Assembly (NCBI RefSeq): GCF_000812685.1
Contig: NZ_JWIF01000056.1
Span: 310,001 to 374,000 of the forward strand
Reading direction: 5' to 3'
DNA: 64,000 nt
DNA from: Halocynthiibacter namhaensis
GTDB taxonomy: Bacteria > Pseudomonadota > Alphaproteobacteria > Rhodobacterales > Rhodobacteraceae
Shown: in pieces, positions 34,975 through 43,653 of the stretch
Numbering within the stretch: the stretch's first letter is position 1
Layout of the letters: each line of letters begins with the position of its first letter
The notes under the pieces: generated by a model
Database searches by the model: none
What the model was told of the DNA's origin: nothing
Seen by the model: only the letters and a program-made list of their open reading frames with translations
Translations under genes and position numbers: made by a program

Positions 34975-36036
34975 TTATTGCAGGCCGAACCACTTGGTAT
35001 GGATTTGGTCGTATCTTCCAACTTCACGTAAGGTCAGCAACGCGCGATTAATGGCCTCGCGTTTTGGGCTGCCTTGGGCCAGCGCAATGCCATAGTTTTC
35101 GGGGTGGTATCTGCGATCAAGCAAGCGCACCTCACCGCTTGATTGCGTGCGGGCATACCAAGACAATATTGGTTGATCAAAGAACACAGCACCATATTCT
35201 TCATTTTCAAAACCCTCAATGAGCGCGGCATAATCAGGGGTGGTTACGTGGCTGATTTCGCGTGCTGACAAAAAGGCGGATGCGGTTGAGCCTTCTGTTG
35301 TCGCAATATGATGTTGTTCTATGTCTGCCAGGGATGTCGCGCCTTGTTTGATTGCCCCTACGGTGATTGATGCGGTGATTGTCGCCACAAAAATGGACAC
35401 GATGAACAGCGATGAGATCACAAGAAGAACCGCAAAAACACGGCCAGGTTTTGACTGTGGTACGCGTTCTTCAAAGCCACCGTTCACGACAAGGTTCAAG
35501 GCCCACCAAAAGGAAGGAAAGGCCGCGGCCAACATGGGGCGATCGAAATAGGGCTGACTGTTGCGTTCAAAGAACCACATCATAAAGCCACCTACGGACA
35601 ACAAACCAAAGGCGGCAAGGATCGCATAGAGAATATCCAGACTAAATACGGCATCGATGATTGGATTGGCCTGTTTATCTTGGCGCAGCATGACTTGCAG
35701 GCTGGACGCAATGATGGGTTGGGAAAAATCCATGGTTTTTTCCCGTGCGGCGGTGATCGAGATATTCGCAATCGCCCCGTCCACATCACCGGTTTCGATG
35801 GCCTCAAAGACCTCAGGAAAACTATTGAAGGGTATGAATTCTACTTCTTGTCCCATTTCGCTTGCGATGTCGCGCATAAGGTCAATTGAAAACCCCTGTG
35901 GGTCAGTATCGATATTCATTGCAAAAGGTGGGCGTTCTACCGTGGCAAAACGCAGTGGTACGTCATCTATGGACGCGTTGCCCAAGTCTTGGGCGAATAC
36001 CGGAAAGCTTATACATAACAAAACACTCACTACCAA
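34975..36036 (-). CDS. Ionotropic-glutamate-receptor-like binding protein with embedded pore domain
   Basis: A 353-residue protein in which a periplasmic amino-acid-binding fold (S1 about 25-125, S2 about 227-350) is split by a membrane insert: helix 129-154, pore-like loop 170-190 (SFWWALNLVVNGG), helix 199-222. S1 has ITAAREKTMDFS with the arginine that binds the ligand carboxylate. This is the layout of GluR0-type bacterial receptors, but the K+ filter T-x-G-Y-G is missing. The shown TTG start is uncertain: a better start, ATG 36090 with AGGA upstream, is in the same frame but interrupted by TAG at 36054-36052. GTG 36030 is a third option. The ligand is unknown. Confidence 0.8.
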   Translation of the reverse strand: MVVSVLLCISFPVFAQDLGNASIDDVPLRFATVERPPFAMNIDTDPQGFSIDLMRDIASEMGQEVEFIPFNSFPEVFEAIETGDVDGAIANISITAAREKTMDFSQPIIASSLQVMLRQDKQANPIIDAVFSLDILYAILAAFGLLSVGGFMMWFFERNSQPYFDRPMLAAAFPSFWWALNLVVNGGFEERVPQSKPGRVFAVLLVISSLFIVSIFVATITASITVGAIKQGATSLADIEQHHIATTEGSTASAFLSAREISHVTTPDYAALIEGFENEEYGAVFFDQPILSWYARTQSSGEVRLLDRRYHPENYGIALAQGSPKREAINRALLTLREVGRYDQIHTKWFGLQ

Positions 36037-36234
36037 TTTCCGAAAGAGTTTCTACCAGAAAAACGCTCTGGTCCTCGTCAACTTACACATGCCGATTCCT
36101 CTGAAAAAGGTGGGGGCTACTTACCATCACAGTTTCTGGTATTGCAAAAGGAAATGTAGCGGGTGCTCTGGTTATTTCGGCGGGAATTGGGCATAGCTAT
36201 TGGGAATTGTCCTGTGACGCAGAAAGGACTGGCG

Positions 36235-36585
36235 ATGACCCAGAAAGAAAAGAAAGAAAAGAAACCTCAGCAAGCGTTTACTTTGCTTGTGGAAGTCGGC
36301 CGCAAAGATGGCGACGGCTTACCTGCTGAGGCATCCGGCGCAGCTTTGATGTGCTATGCGTCCGGCGTTGATGAGGCGGAAGCTGTGCGCGAAACAGTTG
36401 CCATTTTGAAGCAAGCTGATCTGTCGCCGCTGGATGTTACAGGTTATGGCACTTTGGAAGATCGGATCGCTGAAGGCCATGAAATTCCTGAAGAAGAACG
36501 CGAACTGATGCAGCGCGCATTGGATGAGAATTCAGTGATAGTCGCGCAGATGACGCCATTTTTTGAAGGCAAGCCAGCGCATTAA
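36235..36585 (+). CDS. Conserved-looking hypothetical protein upstream of dapE
   Basis: A 116-residue soluble protein of unknown function. It starts with a Lys/Glu/Gln-rich stretch (MTQKEKKEKKPQQ), followed by FTLLVEVGRKDGDGLPAEAS, GVDEAEAVRETVAILKQA and an acidic C-terminal half; I recognise no domain. AAAGGA lies eight bases before the ATG. dapE begins 15 bases after its stop, so they are almost certainly cotranscribed, though this says little about function. Confidence 0.7.
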   Translation: MTQKEKKEKKPQQAFTLLVEVGRKDGDGLPAEASGAALMCYASGVDEAEAVRETVAILKQADLSPLDVTGYGTLEDRIAEGHEIPEEERELMQRALDENSVIVAQMTPFFEGKPAH

Positions 36586-36600
36586 TTGCAGGGAATTTCT

Positions 36601-37752
36601 ATGACATACGCCCCCGTTGATCCGGTAAAATTGACCGGCGATCTTATCAAATGCCCATCGGTTACCCCAATCGAAGGTGGCGCGCTTGTGTTGCTGGAAG
36701 CGATGCTGACAGAGGCAGGGTTTTCCTGCACGCGCATTGATGTGAATGATGTTTGCAACCTGTTTGCCCGTTGGGGCACACGCGGTGCGAACCGTTCCTT
36801 TGGCTTTAATGGGCATACAGATGTTGTCCCCATCGGTGACGCCGACGCTTGGAGCTTTGATCCATTTAGTGGCGAAGTTGTTGATGGCATTATGCAAGGG
36901 CGCGGGGCGACGGATATGAAATCTGGTGTGGCCGCGTTTGTCGCGGCTGCCATCGATTTTGTCCAACAGACGCCGCCGGATGGTGCTGTTATCATCACAA
37001 TCACGGGCGATGAAGAAGGCCCCTCCATTCATGGCACCACCGAGATCTTGAATTGGATGACCGAGAACAACGAGGCGATGACTGATTGCCTTGTGGGGGA
37101 ACCCACCTGCCCAGATGTAATGGGCGAGATGATCAAAATTGGGCGTCGCGGATCCCTTAAGGCGCATTTTACGGCTCGGGGTAAACAGGGCCACTCTGCT
37201 TATCCTCATCGTGCGCTGAACCCGGTGCCCGCCATGGCACGTTTGGTTGATCGCCTGTCGCGTCATCAGCTGGACACCGGCAGTGAACATTTCGACCCAT
37301 CCACACTTGTTGTGACCGCGATCGAGACGGGTAATGACGCCGGGAATGTGATTTCCGCGACCTGCACCAGCGCTGTTGATATTCGGTTTTCTGATGTTCA
37401 ATCATCAACCGTTATTATCGAATGGCTGACCCGCGAAATGGATCTGGTCGCGCAAGAAACTGGCGTTGAATTTGATCTGAAAACCAAGGTTTCGGGCGAG
37501 GCTTTCATCACCCCTCCGGGTAGCTTGTCAAATTTGGTTTCCGGTGCGGTACAATCTGAAACCAATGTGACGCCTGTGTTGTCAACATCGGGTGGCACTT
37601 CTGATGCGCGTTTCATGCGCAGCCATTGTCCGGTGGTGGAATTTGGCCTTGTTGGCAAAACTATGCACCAGGTGGATGAACGCGTTGAGATAGAACAAAT
37701 CGAACAGCTGAAATTGATTTATGGCCGGGTTCTGAAGGATTATTTCGCATGA
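36601..37752 (+). CDS. dapE: Succinyl-diaminopimelate desuccinylase
   Basis: DapE removes succinate from N-succinyl-LL-diaminopimelate in the lysine and peptidoglycan precursor pathway. The 383-residue di-zinc M20 enzyme has FNGHTDVVP (first zinc histidine), [10 protein letters not shown] (bridging aspartate), TGDEEGP (catalytic glutamate pair), [15 protein letters not shown] in the dimerisation domain, and [10 protein letters not shown] near the end (last zinc histidine). The ATG at 36601 has AGGGA upstream. The next gene overlaps as ATGA. Confidence 0.97.
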   Translation: MTYAPVDPVKLTGDLIKCPSVTPIEGGALVLLEAMLTEAGFSCTRIDVNDVCNLFARWGTRGANRSFGFNGHTDVVPIGDADAWSFDPFSGEVVDGIMQGRGATDMKSGVAAFVAAAIDFVQQTPPDGAVIITITGDEEGPSIHGTTEILNWMTENNEAMTDCLVGEPTCPDVMGEMIKIGRRGSLKAHFTARGKQGHSAYPHRALNPVPAMARLVDRLSRHQLDTGSEHFDPSTLVVTAIETGNDAGNVISATCTSAVDIRFSDVQSSTVIIEWLTREMDLVAQETGVEFDLKTKVSGEAFITPPGSLSNLVSGAVQSETNVTPVLSTSGGTSDARFMRSHCPVVEFGLVGKTMHQVDERVEIEQIEQLKLIYGRVLKDYFA

Positions 37753-38174
37753 CCATGCTTGTGTCGGAAACGGGCGACATCGCCACTTGCCTACAATTGC
37801 GTCGCAAAGTCTTCATTGAGGAACAAAGCGTTCCAGAAGCCGAAGAAGTGGATGGTCTCGATAGCACTGCTATACATTTTTTGGCCGAACAGGATGGCCT
37901 GCCCATTGGGTGCGCCCGCATTCTTATGAAGGGTGATCTAGGCAAAATCGGCCGCGTTTGTGTCTTGCAAACCGGGCGTGGAAAAGGTGTTGGCGCTGCC
38001 TTGATCAAAGCTTGTGTCGGTCACCTTCAGGGCCAAAAAGACGTGAAAAAGGCCGTGTTAGGGTCTCAATGCCACGCAATCCCTTTTTATGAAGCCCTTG
38101 GGTTCACAGCCTTTGGCCCTGTCTATGATGACGCAGGAATTGAACATCGCGATATGGAACTTACCTTGTGGTGA
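37749..38174 (+). CDS. GNAT-family N-acetyltransferase (ElaA-like)
   Basis: A 141-residue acetyltransferase. It begins with the [16 protein letters not shown] pattern seen in ElaA-like enzymes, has [19 protein letters not shown] as the acetyl-CoA loop (about 72-90), and [15 protein letters not shown] near 110. Substrate unknown. It overlaps dapE by four bases and the next gene by a few, making a coupled three-gene run. Confidence 0.87.
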   Translation: MTMLVSETGDIATCLQLRRKVFIEEQSVPEAEEVDGLDSTAIHFLAEQDGLPIGCARILMKGDLGKIGRVCVLQTGRGKGVGAALIKACVGHLQGQKDVKKAVLGSQCHAIPFYEALGFTAFGPVYDDAGIEHRDMELTLW

Positions 38175-38767
38175 GGCAACGCGTTGTCGTGATGCTAAAA
38201 GAACCACGCCCGGGGCGTGTGAAAACGCGCCTTGGACGTGACATTGGTATGACACGATCTGCCTGGTGGTTTCGCCACCAATCCACGTCACTATTGCGGC
38301 GACTGCGTGACCCGCGTTGGGATATCACCCTTGCCGTTGCCCCCGATCACGAAGGTCTGCAAAGCCGCGTCTGGCCTATGGACTTGCGTCGCGTGCCACA
38401 AGGACGCGGTGATCTTGGTGCACGAATGGGGGTGCAATTTCGCATGCCAACTAAGGGGTCAATCTGCGTCATTGGTGCGGATATTCCCGGGATTAATCGG
38501 CATCGCATCGCGCAGGCATTCAAGGCGTTGGGCGACCATGATGCGGTGTTTGGCCCTGCGGATGATGGTGGATATTGGCTGATTGGACTGAAACGCACAC
38601 GCCCGGTGCCACCAAAGCTGTTTTCGGATGTGCGCTGGTCGACGCAATATGCCCTGTGCGATACAATCAAAACCTTGCCCAATCATCGCGTCGCCAAGGT
38701 TCAAACTCTGCGTGATGTCGATACTGTTACTGATTTGCGTGCTCTCGCCAATTCTACAAAGGCGTGA
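38168..38767 (+). CDS. DUF2064 (TIGR04282) glycosyltransferase-like protein
   Basis: A 199-residue nucleotide-diphospho-sugar transferase-fold protein. KEPRPGRVKTRLGRDIG near the N-terminus binds nucleotide in this family, and CVIGADIPGI and GPADDGGYWLIGL are its core motifs. Some members are linked to arsenosugar biosynthesis; no ars gene is near, so the role is open. Two consecutive GTG codons (38168 and 38171) can serve as start; the second overlaps the upstream stop as GTGA. Confidence 0.85.
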   Translation: MVRQRVVVMLKEPRPGRVKTRLGRDIGMTRSAWWFRHQSTSLLRRLRDPRWDITLAVAPDHEGLQSRVWPMDLRRVPQGRGDLGARMGVQFRMPTKGSICVIGADIPGINRHRIAQAFKALGDHDAVFGPADDGGYWLIGLKRTRPVPPKLFSDVRWSTQYALCDTIKTLPNHRVAKVQTLRDVDTVTDLRALANSTKA

Positions 38768-38779
38768 TAGGGCAGGCGC

Positions 38780-41089
38780 ATGACAATGCGTATCCCATCT
38801 AAGGACGAAATCCTCGCGTGGATTTCCGACAACCCGACCCAAACTTCTAAACGTGATATTTCGCGCGCCTTCGGTATCAAAGGCGCTGCTAGAATTGATC
38901 TGAAACGAATTTTACGTGAGCTGGAATCCGAGGGGCATTTGCAAAAGCGCAAAAAGACCTATCGCGATCCAGGCAAGCTGTCCCCCGTGTCAGTGCTGAA
39001 AGTTGCGGGACCAGACGCGGATGGCGATCTGTTCGCCTACCCGCAGGATTGGCAGGGCGAAGGTGCAGCGCCACGTGTTTTGATGTTGGAAAAGCCGGGG
39101 GCGCCAGCGCTTGCCAAAGGTGCGAATATCTTGGCACGCGTGCAAGAAGTGCAAGGCGAAGATCACGGCTATAATGGGGTTCTTATTCGCCAAATAGGAT
39201 CTAACCCGCAGCGAATATTGGGAATTTTCCGTAAAACCCATGAAGGTGGGCGTCTTTTCCCCGTTGAAAAAGGTTCTGATAAAGAATGGAAAATCGCGCC
39301 TGATGCGGTAAATGGCGCGCGCGATGGTGAACTGGTTGAGGCCGAACGCAGCAGTGCAAACACGCGTATGGGCCTGCCCTCGGCGCGTGTTGTTGATCGC
39401 CTGGGCGACCCAAGTGCCCCCAAGGCGGTTTCGCTGATCGCGATCCACCAACATGGTATTCCTGACGCCTTCCCAGACGAGGTCGTCGCCGAAGCGGATG
39501 TGGCGGTTGCGGCTGGCCTAGAAGGGCGCGAAGATCTGCGTGATATGGCTTTGGTGACCATCGATCCGCATGATGCGCGTGACCATGACGATGCTTGTTT
39601 CGCCCATGTTGATGACGATCCCAATAACCCGGATGGTTATGTTGTTTGGGTCGCGATCGCTGATGTCGCGCATTATGTGACGCCAGGGTCAGAATTGGAC
39701 CACGAAGCCCGCAAACGCGGCAATTCCTCGTATTTTCCTGACCGTGTTGTCCCTATGCTGCCAGATCGCTTGTCTGGTGACCTTTGCTCACTGCACGAAG
39801 GTGTGGACCGTGCTTGTATCGCGGTGCGTATGCAGATCAATTCCGATGGGCAGAAAATCGGACATCGTTTCACGCGTGGCCTGATGAATTCGCATGCATC
39901 CCTGAACTATCAAGAGGCGCAAGCCGCAATTGATGGCGATGTGAATGACAAGTGCAAACCACTGCTTTCCACTGTGTTAGAGCCTCTTTTTGCCGCTTGG
40001 CGGTGTACATTGAAGGCCCGGGCCGAACGTCAACCGCTTGAACTTGACCTGCCCGAGCGAAAGATCGTTCTGGGCGATGACGGCAAGGTGAAATCGGTTG
40101 CTTTCACCGAGCGTTTGGATGCGCATAAGCTTATCGAAGAATTTATGGTGTTGGCGAATGTCGCGGCGGCCGAAGAGCTGATTGAACGTAAGCAACCCTT
40201 GCTGTTCCGAGTTCATGAAGAACCCAGTGCAGTGAAGTTGGAAGCCTTGCGCGAAACCGCAATTGCGTCCGGGTTGACGATGGCAAAGGGGCAGGTGTTG
40301 AAAACCGCGCATCTGAACCGTTTGTTGACGCAAGCACAGGATACCGATCATGCGGAATTGATCAATATTTCGACGTTGCGCAGTATGACGCAGGCTTATT
40401 ACGGCCCTGATAATTTCGGGCATTTTGGGTTGGCGCTTCGGTCTTATGCACATTTCACATCCCCCATTCGCCGATACGCGGATTTGATCGTACATCGGGC
40501 TTTGGTGTCTGGTCATGGTTGGAAAGGTGCGGCGGCTGGCTTTGATGGATTGTCGCCACAAGACGAAGCGCAGTTGATTGAAACGGGCACCCAAATTTCA
40601 GAGACAGAACGCCGTTCTATGACTGCGGAACGTGACACGACAGATCGTTATCTGGCGGCGTTTTTATCGGAACGTGTGGGCAATGAACTGGAAGGTCGGA
40701 TTTCCGGTATTGCACGGTTTGGAGCCTTCGTTCGGTTGACAGAAACCGGCGCGGATGGGCTTGTTCCTGTGTCAACTTTGGGGCGCGAGTATTTTCGATT
40801 TGACGCCGACGAGCAAAGTTTGATCGGTGAAAGCAGTGGTTTTCGTTTGACGATAGGATTGCCTGTTACCGTGCGCTTGGCCGAAGCGGTTCCCGTGACG
40901 GGTGGTCTGCGGGTTGAACTGCTTGCCGTGGATGGCAAAGAAATTCCACGCGGACGTGGTGGTCGAGGCAGCAGAAGTTTTTCATCAAAACGGTCGGGCA
41001 AAAAACCAAAGACCAAAAGCGGAAAAACACCTGGAACCCGCCCTGAACGCAAAACCAGTCGCAAAGTCATGCGCAAGCGCAAGAAATAG
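38780..41089 (+). CDS. rnr: Ribonuclease R
   Basis: A 769-residue 3'-5' exoribonuclease that degrades structured RNA. It has an N-terminal helix-turn-helix, cold-shock domains, the RNB catalytic domain with DPHDARDHDDACFA (about 254-267) bearing the metal-binding aspartates, HFTSPIRRYADLIVHRAL near 558, an S1 domain (about 630-715) and a Lys/Arg-rich tail. AGGG lies seven bases before the ATG. It follows the DUF2064 gene by 12 bases. Confidence 0.97.
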   Translation: MTMRIPSKDEILAWISDNPTQTSKRDISRAFGIKGAARIDLKRILRELESEGHLQKRKKTYRDPGKLSPVSVLKVAGPDADGDLFAYPQDWQGEGAAPRVLMLEKPGAPALAKGANILARVQEVQGEDHGYNGVLIRQIGSNPQRILGIFRKTHEGGRLFPVEKGSDKEWKIAPDAVNGARDGELVEAERSSANTRMGLPSARVVDRLGDPSAPKAVSLIAIHQHGIPDAFPDEVVAEADVAVAAGLEGREDLRDMALVTIDPHDARDHDDACFAHVDDDPNNPDGYVVWVAIADVAHYVTPGSELDHEARKRGNSSYFPDRVVPMLPDRLSGDLCSLHEGVDRACIAVRMQINSDGQKIGHRFTRGLMNSHASLNYQEAQAAIDGDVNDKCKPLLSTVLEPLFAAWRCTLKARAERQPLELDLPERKIVLGDDGKVKSVAFTERLDAHKLIEEFMVLANVAAAEELIERKQPLLFRVHEEPSAVKLEALRETAIASGLTMAKGQVLKTAHLNRLLTQAQDTDHAELINISTLRSMTQAYYGPDNFGHFGLALRSYAHFTSPIRRYADLIVHRALVSGHGWKGAAAGFDGLSPQDEAQLIETGTQISETERRSMTAERDTTDRYLAAFLSERVGNELEGRISGIARFGAFVRLTETGADGLVPVSTLGREYFRFDADEQSLIGESSGFRLTIGLPVTVRLAEAVPVTGGLRVELLAVDGKEIPRGRGGRGSRSFSSKRSGKKPKTKSGKTPGTRPERKTSRKVMRKRKK

Positions 41090-41179
41090 CCTGAAACTAA
41101 GAATGTCTCTTTGTCGACTTCCCGCCACGGTGAATGACGGGTAAGCTTTGCTATAGAGGCAAAAAATCAGGTGGAAAAC

Positions 41180-42481
41180 GTGCGTATTTTAAATATTCTA
41201 GCAGCGGCTGTGTTGGGGGTTATGCCCAGCCAATCGTTCGCTGCAGGCGGTCATACTTCTCTTGTGCCAGTCTTGCGGCCTGTACCCGCTGATTTGGCGA
41301 CCGGAGACGATATCATGGAGCAAGAATTGACACCGACATTGGTAAGCGGATCAAGTGATGCGGGATTCCAACGTTGGATCCGTGGATTTGAAAGCCGGGC
41401 GCGTGGCGCTGGGATTTCATCGGGTACATTCCAAGCGGCGTTTCGTGATGCGCGATACCTTGATGATGTGATCGCCCGTGATCGCAATCAAGCGGAATTT
41501 ACCAAGCAAATTTGGGAATACCTTGACGGCGCCGTGTCTGAGCCACGTATTCGAAATGGGCAACGTGCTTTGCGCCGCAATGCGCGCGTCTTAGACCAAG
41601 TTGAAGCGCATTATCGCGTTGAGAAAGAAATCGTAGCGGCGGTTTGGGGCCTGGAAAGCGCATATGGCGAGACACGAGGTAGCACTCCGTTGATCTCGGC
41701 TTTGGCGACATTGTCTTATGATGGCCGCCGTGGCCGCTTCTTTGAGGCACAGTTGATTGCAGCGTTGAAGATCCTGCAAAACGGGGATGTGCGCCCGCGC
41801 GACATGACCGGCAGTTGGGCTGGTGCGATGGGGCATACGCAGTTTATCCCGACCAGTTATCTTGAATATGCGCAGGATTTTACCGGGGATGGCAAGCGCG
41901 ACATCTGGTCGGATAATCCGGCGGATGCTTTGGCATCAACAGCGTCATATTTGAAACGTCATGGTTGGACGTTTGGGCAACCTTGGGGTGTTGAAGTTGT
42001 TTTACCGCAAGGGTTTAACTATGGGCTTGCAGGTGCAGGAACAAAGAAAAGCCCGCAGCAGTGGGCGTCATTAGGGGTGCGTGGTGCCAATGGTGGTGCT
42101 GTTGCCAATCATGGACGTGCGTCTATTTTGTTGCCTGGCGGTGCCCAAGGGGCGGCCTTTATGATCTTCGATAATTTCCACGTGATTGAGCGGTACAATG
42201 CGGCTGATGCTTATGTGATTGGTGTTGGGCACCTTGCAGATCGCTTGGCGGGTGGCCCGGCAATTCAGGCATCTTGGCCGCGTGGCTATGCGCCCTTGTC
42301 GTTTCGTCAAAAACAGCAGTTGCAACGTCGGTTGACGCGCGCTGGCTTTGATACGGACGGGACAGACGGCATTATCGGCCCGAACACAATAGCCGCGATC
42401 CGCGCCTTTCAAGAATCGATTGGTGTCACGGCAGACGGTTTTGCGTCACAAGATGTTCTAAATCGTCTGCGCAATCGTTAA
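41180..42481 (+). CDS. Lytic murein transglycosylase with peptidoglycan-binding domain (MltB-like)
   Basis: A 433-residue exported enzyme that cuts the glycan strand with 1,6-anhydro bond formation. It has a Sec signal (MRILNILAAAVLGVMPSQSFAA), an SLT_2 domain with the catalytic glutamate in WGLESAYGETRG (about 155) and GAMGHTQFIPTSY, and a C-terminal PG_binding_1 domain (about 370-430). The GTG at 41180 is chosen because AGGTGG lies six bases upstream; an in-frame GTG at 41171 overlaps that site. A hairpin follows the stop. Confidence 0.9.
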   Translation: MRILNILAAAVLGVMPSQSFAAGGHTSLVPVLRPVPADLATGDDIMEQELTPTLVSGSSDAGFQRWIRGFESRARGAGISSGTFQAAFRDARYLDDVIARDRNQAEFTKQIWEYLDGAVSEPRIRNGQRALRRNARVLDQVEAHYRVEKEIVAAVWGLESAYGETRGSTPLISALATLSYDGRRGRFFEAQLIAALKILQNGDVRPRDMTGSWAGAMGHTQFIPTSYLEYAQDFTGDGKRDIWSDNPADALASTASYLKRHGWTFGQPWGVEVVLPQGFNYGLAGAGTKKSPQQWASLGVRGANGGAVANHGRASILLPGGAQGAAFMIFDNFHVIERYNAADAYVIGVGHLADRLAGGPAIQASWPRGYAPLSFRQKQQLQRRLTRAGFDTDGTDGIIGPNTIAAIRAFQESIGVTADGFASQDVLNRLRNR

Positions 42482-42485
42482 GCAC

Positions 42486-42512
42486 ATGTTGGGGGTCAAC
42501 AGCCCCCAACAT
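42486..42512. terminator. Hairpin between convergent transglycosylase and unknown gene
   Basis: ATGTTGGGGG and CCCCCAACAT form a ten-bp perfect stem with a seven-base loop. No T tract follows, and the stem overlaps the last codons of the minus-strand gene at 42496. It probably limits read-through in both directions. Confidence 0.5.
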
Positions 42513-43020
42513 TCATGCATTGCTGAATTCGTGTTAAGGATTCGGTGCTTGTGTCATATGTCGGGGCATCGCAATAGCTGATGTTGACCTCATAGCCACC
42601 ATTCTTGGACGCCTGAAGAAACATGATTTGCCCGGATGCATAGTTGCGCCGAACCTCAAGGTCATGATCACAAGTGCCACGATCGTCGCAAATCAGATTA
42701 AAAGATACGACATTGTCAAAAGGTTGGGGTGGGCCGTTGGGTTGTAGAATTTGCCCCGTTATGCGCCCTTGCCATGTTTGCAAGCGCACGCGTTCGCGAC
42801 GAAAATTATACCAGATGAAACGGCCAAACCGGGTCTGTGGAATTCGATATTGAGATGCAACATGAAGGTCGCCTGACACAACGCTGAATTCGGAAATCCG
42901 ATCTGAACTTAGGAACTTTTCGACCCCGGGTGCGGGGCAGTCAAGCGCCATGGCCTGCGAAGGCAAGATCAGTGAACCAGCTAAGATACATGACATAAAA
43001 AGTCGGCAAGATAACATCAA
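42496..43020 (-). CDS. Secreted protein of unknown function with several cysteines
   Basis: A 174-residue protein with a clear Sec signal peptide (about 1-25, ending QAMA). The mature part has six cysteines, arranged for disulfides (one right after the signal, LICDDRGTCDH in the middle, and three at the end), and alternating aromatic strands. I recognise no family. It sits alone, convergent with the transglycosylase gene; the periplasmic location fits the DsbA-like protein elsewhere in the window but no direct link is seen. Confidence 0.7.
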   Translation of the reverse strand: MMLSCRLFMSCILAGSLILPSQAMALDCPAPGVEKFLSSDRISEFSVVSGDLHVASQYRIPQTRFGRFIWYNFRRERVRLQTWQGRITGQILQPNGPPQPFDNVVSFNLICDDRGTCDHDLEVRRNYASGQIMFLQASKNGGYEVNISYCDAPTYDTSTESLTRIQQCMNVGGC

Positions 43021-43101
43021 TGACTCCGGAAGATGTTAGGTCAGAATAGTGATCTGCCTTGCCGGGTCTAGCGTGCGAACGGGTCGCTCAGATTCCAGCG
43101 G

Positions 43102-43590
43102 CTATCCGCGCAGCACTGTGGCAAATTCGCCGAAAACTCTGGTATAAATGTCACGCTTGAACGGAACGATGTTTTCGATCAATGCGCCCGGGGTCATCCA
43201 TTGCCATTCCGAGAACTCGGGATGTTCTTTGCTTATATCAATCTCCGAATCTTGACCATGAAAACGCATTAAGTACCAACGTTGCTTTTGGCCCCGATAT
43301 TTGCCCTTCCAAATGGTAGGGATAAGATCATCGGGCAGATCGTAGGTCAGCCAGTTTTCCGTTTCAGCTTCAACTGTCACCAAATTTCGAGATACGCCTG
43401 TTTCTTCTTCCAACTCACGCAGGCCAGCTTCACGCGCGTCTTCGCCCTTGTCGATGCCGCCTTGTGGCATTTGCCAAGCATTTCCTGGGTTATCGATGCG
43501 TTTGCCACCGAAGATCAAACCATCTTTGTTCACAAGCACAACGCCTGCGTTTTTACGATAAGGGAGAGCTGCGATTTCATCAGGTGTCAT
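43102..43590 (-). CDS. rppH: RNA pyrophosphohydrolase (Nudix)
   Basis: RppH removes pyrophosphate from the 5' end of mRNA and so starts decay; it also cleaves dinucleoside polyphosphates. The 162-residue protein starts [14 protein letters not shown] and carries the Nudix box [20 protein letters not shown] (about 44-63). AAGGAT precedes the ATG. It ends a minus-strand run gpmI-envC-ctpA-rppH, although a terminator-like hairpin separates it from ctpA. Confidence 0.95.
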   Translation of the reverse strand: MTPDEIAALPYRKNAGVVLVNKDGLIFGGKRIDNPGNAWQMPQGGIDKGEDAREAGLRELEEETGVSRNLVTVEAETENWLTYDLPDDLIPTIWKGKYRGQKQRWYLMRFHGQDSEIDISKEHPEFSEWQWMTPGALIENIVPFKRDIYTRVFGEFATVLRG

Positions 43591-43600
43591 AGGCCGATCC

Positions 43601-43633
43601 TTAAATAAATAGGGCGGAGCATCAGCCCCGCCC
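43601..43633 (-). terminator. Terminator-like hairpin between ctpA and rppH
   Basis: On the minus strand GGGCGG and CCGCCC enclose a ten-base loop, followed by TATTTATTT. It lies 21 bases past the ctpA stop, so rppH may depend on read-through or its own promoter. Confidence 0.6.
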
Positions 43634-43653
43634 GTTTAATGTATGCGAAGCGT

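Noticed and set aside
36532-37401. Long minus-strand frame of 289 codons opposite dapE
   Set aside because: Its composition mirrors dapE codons and it has no recognisable domain; dapE is complete on the other strand.
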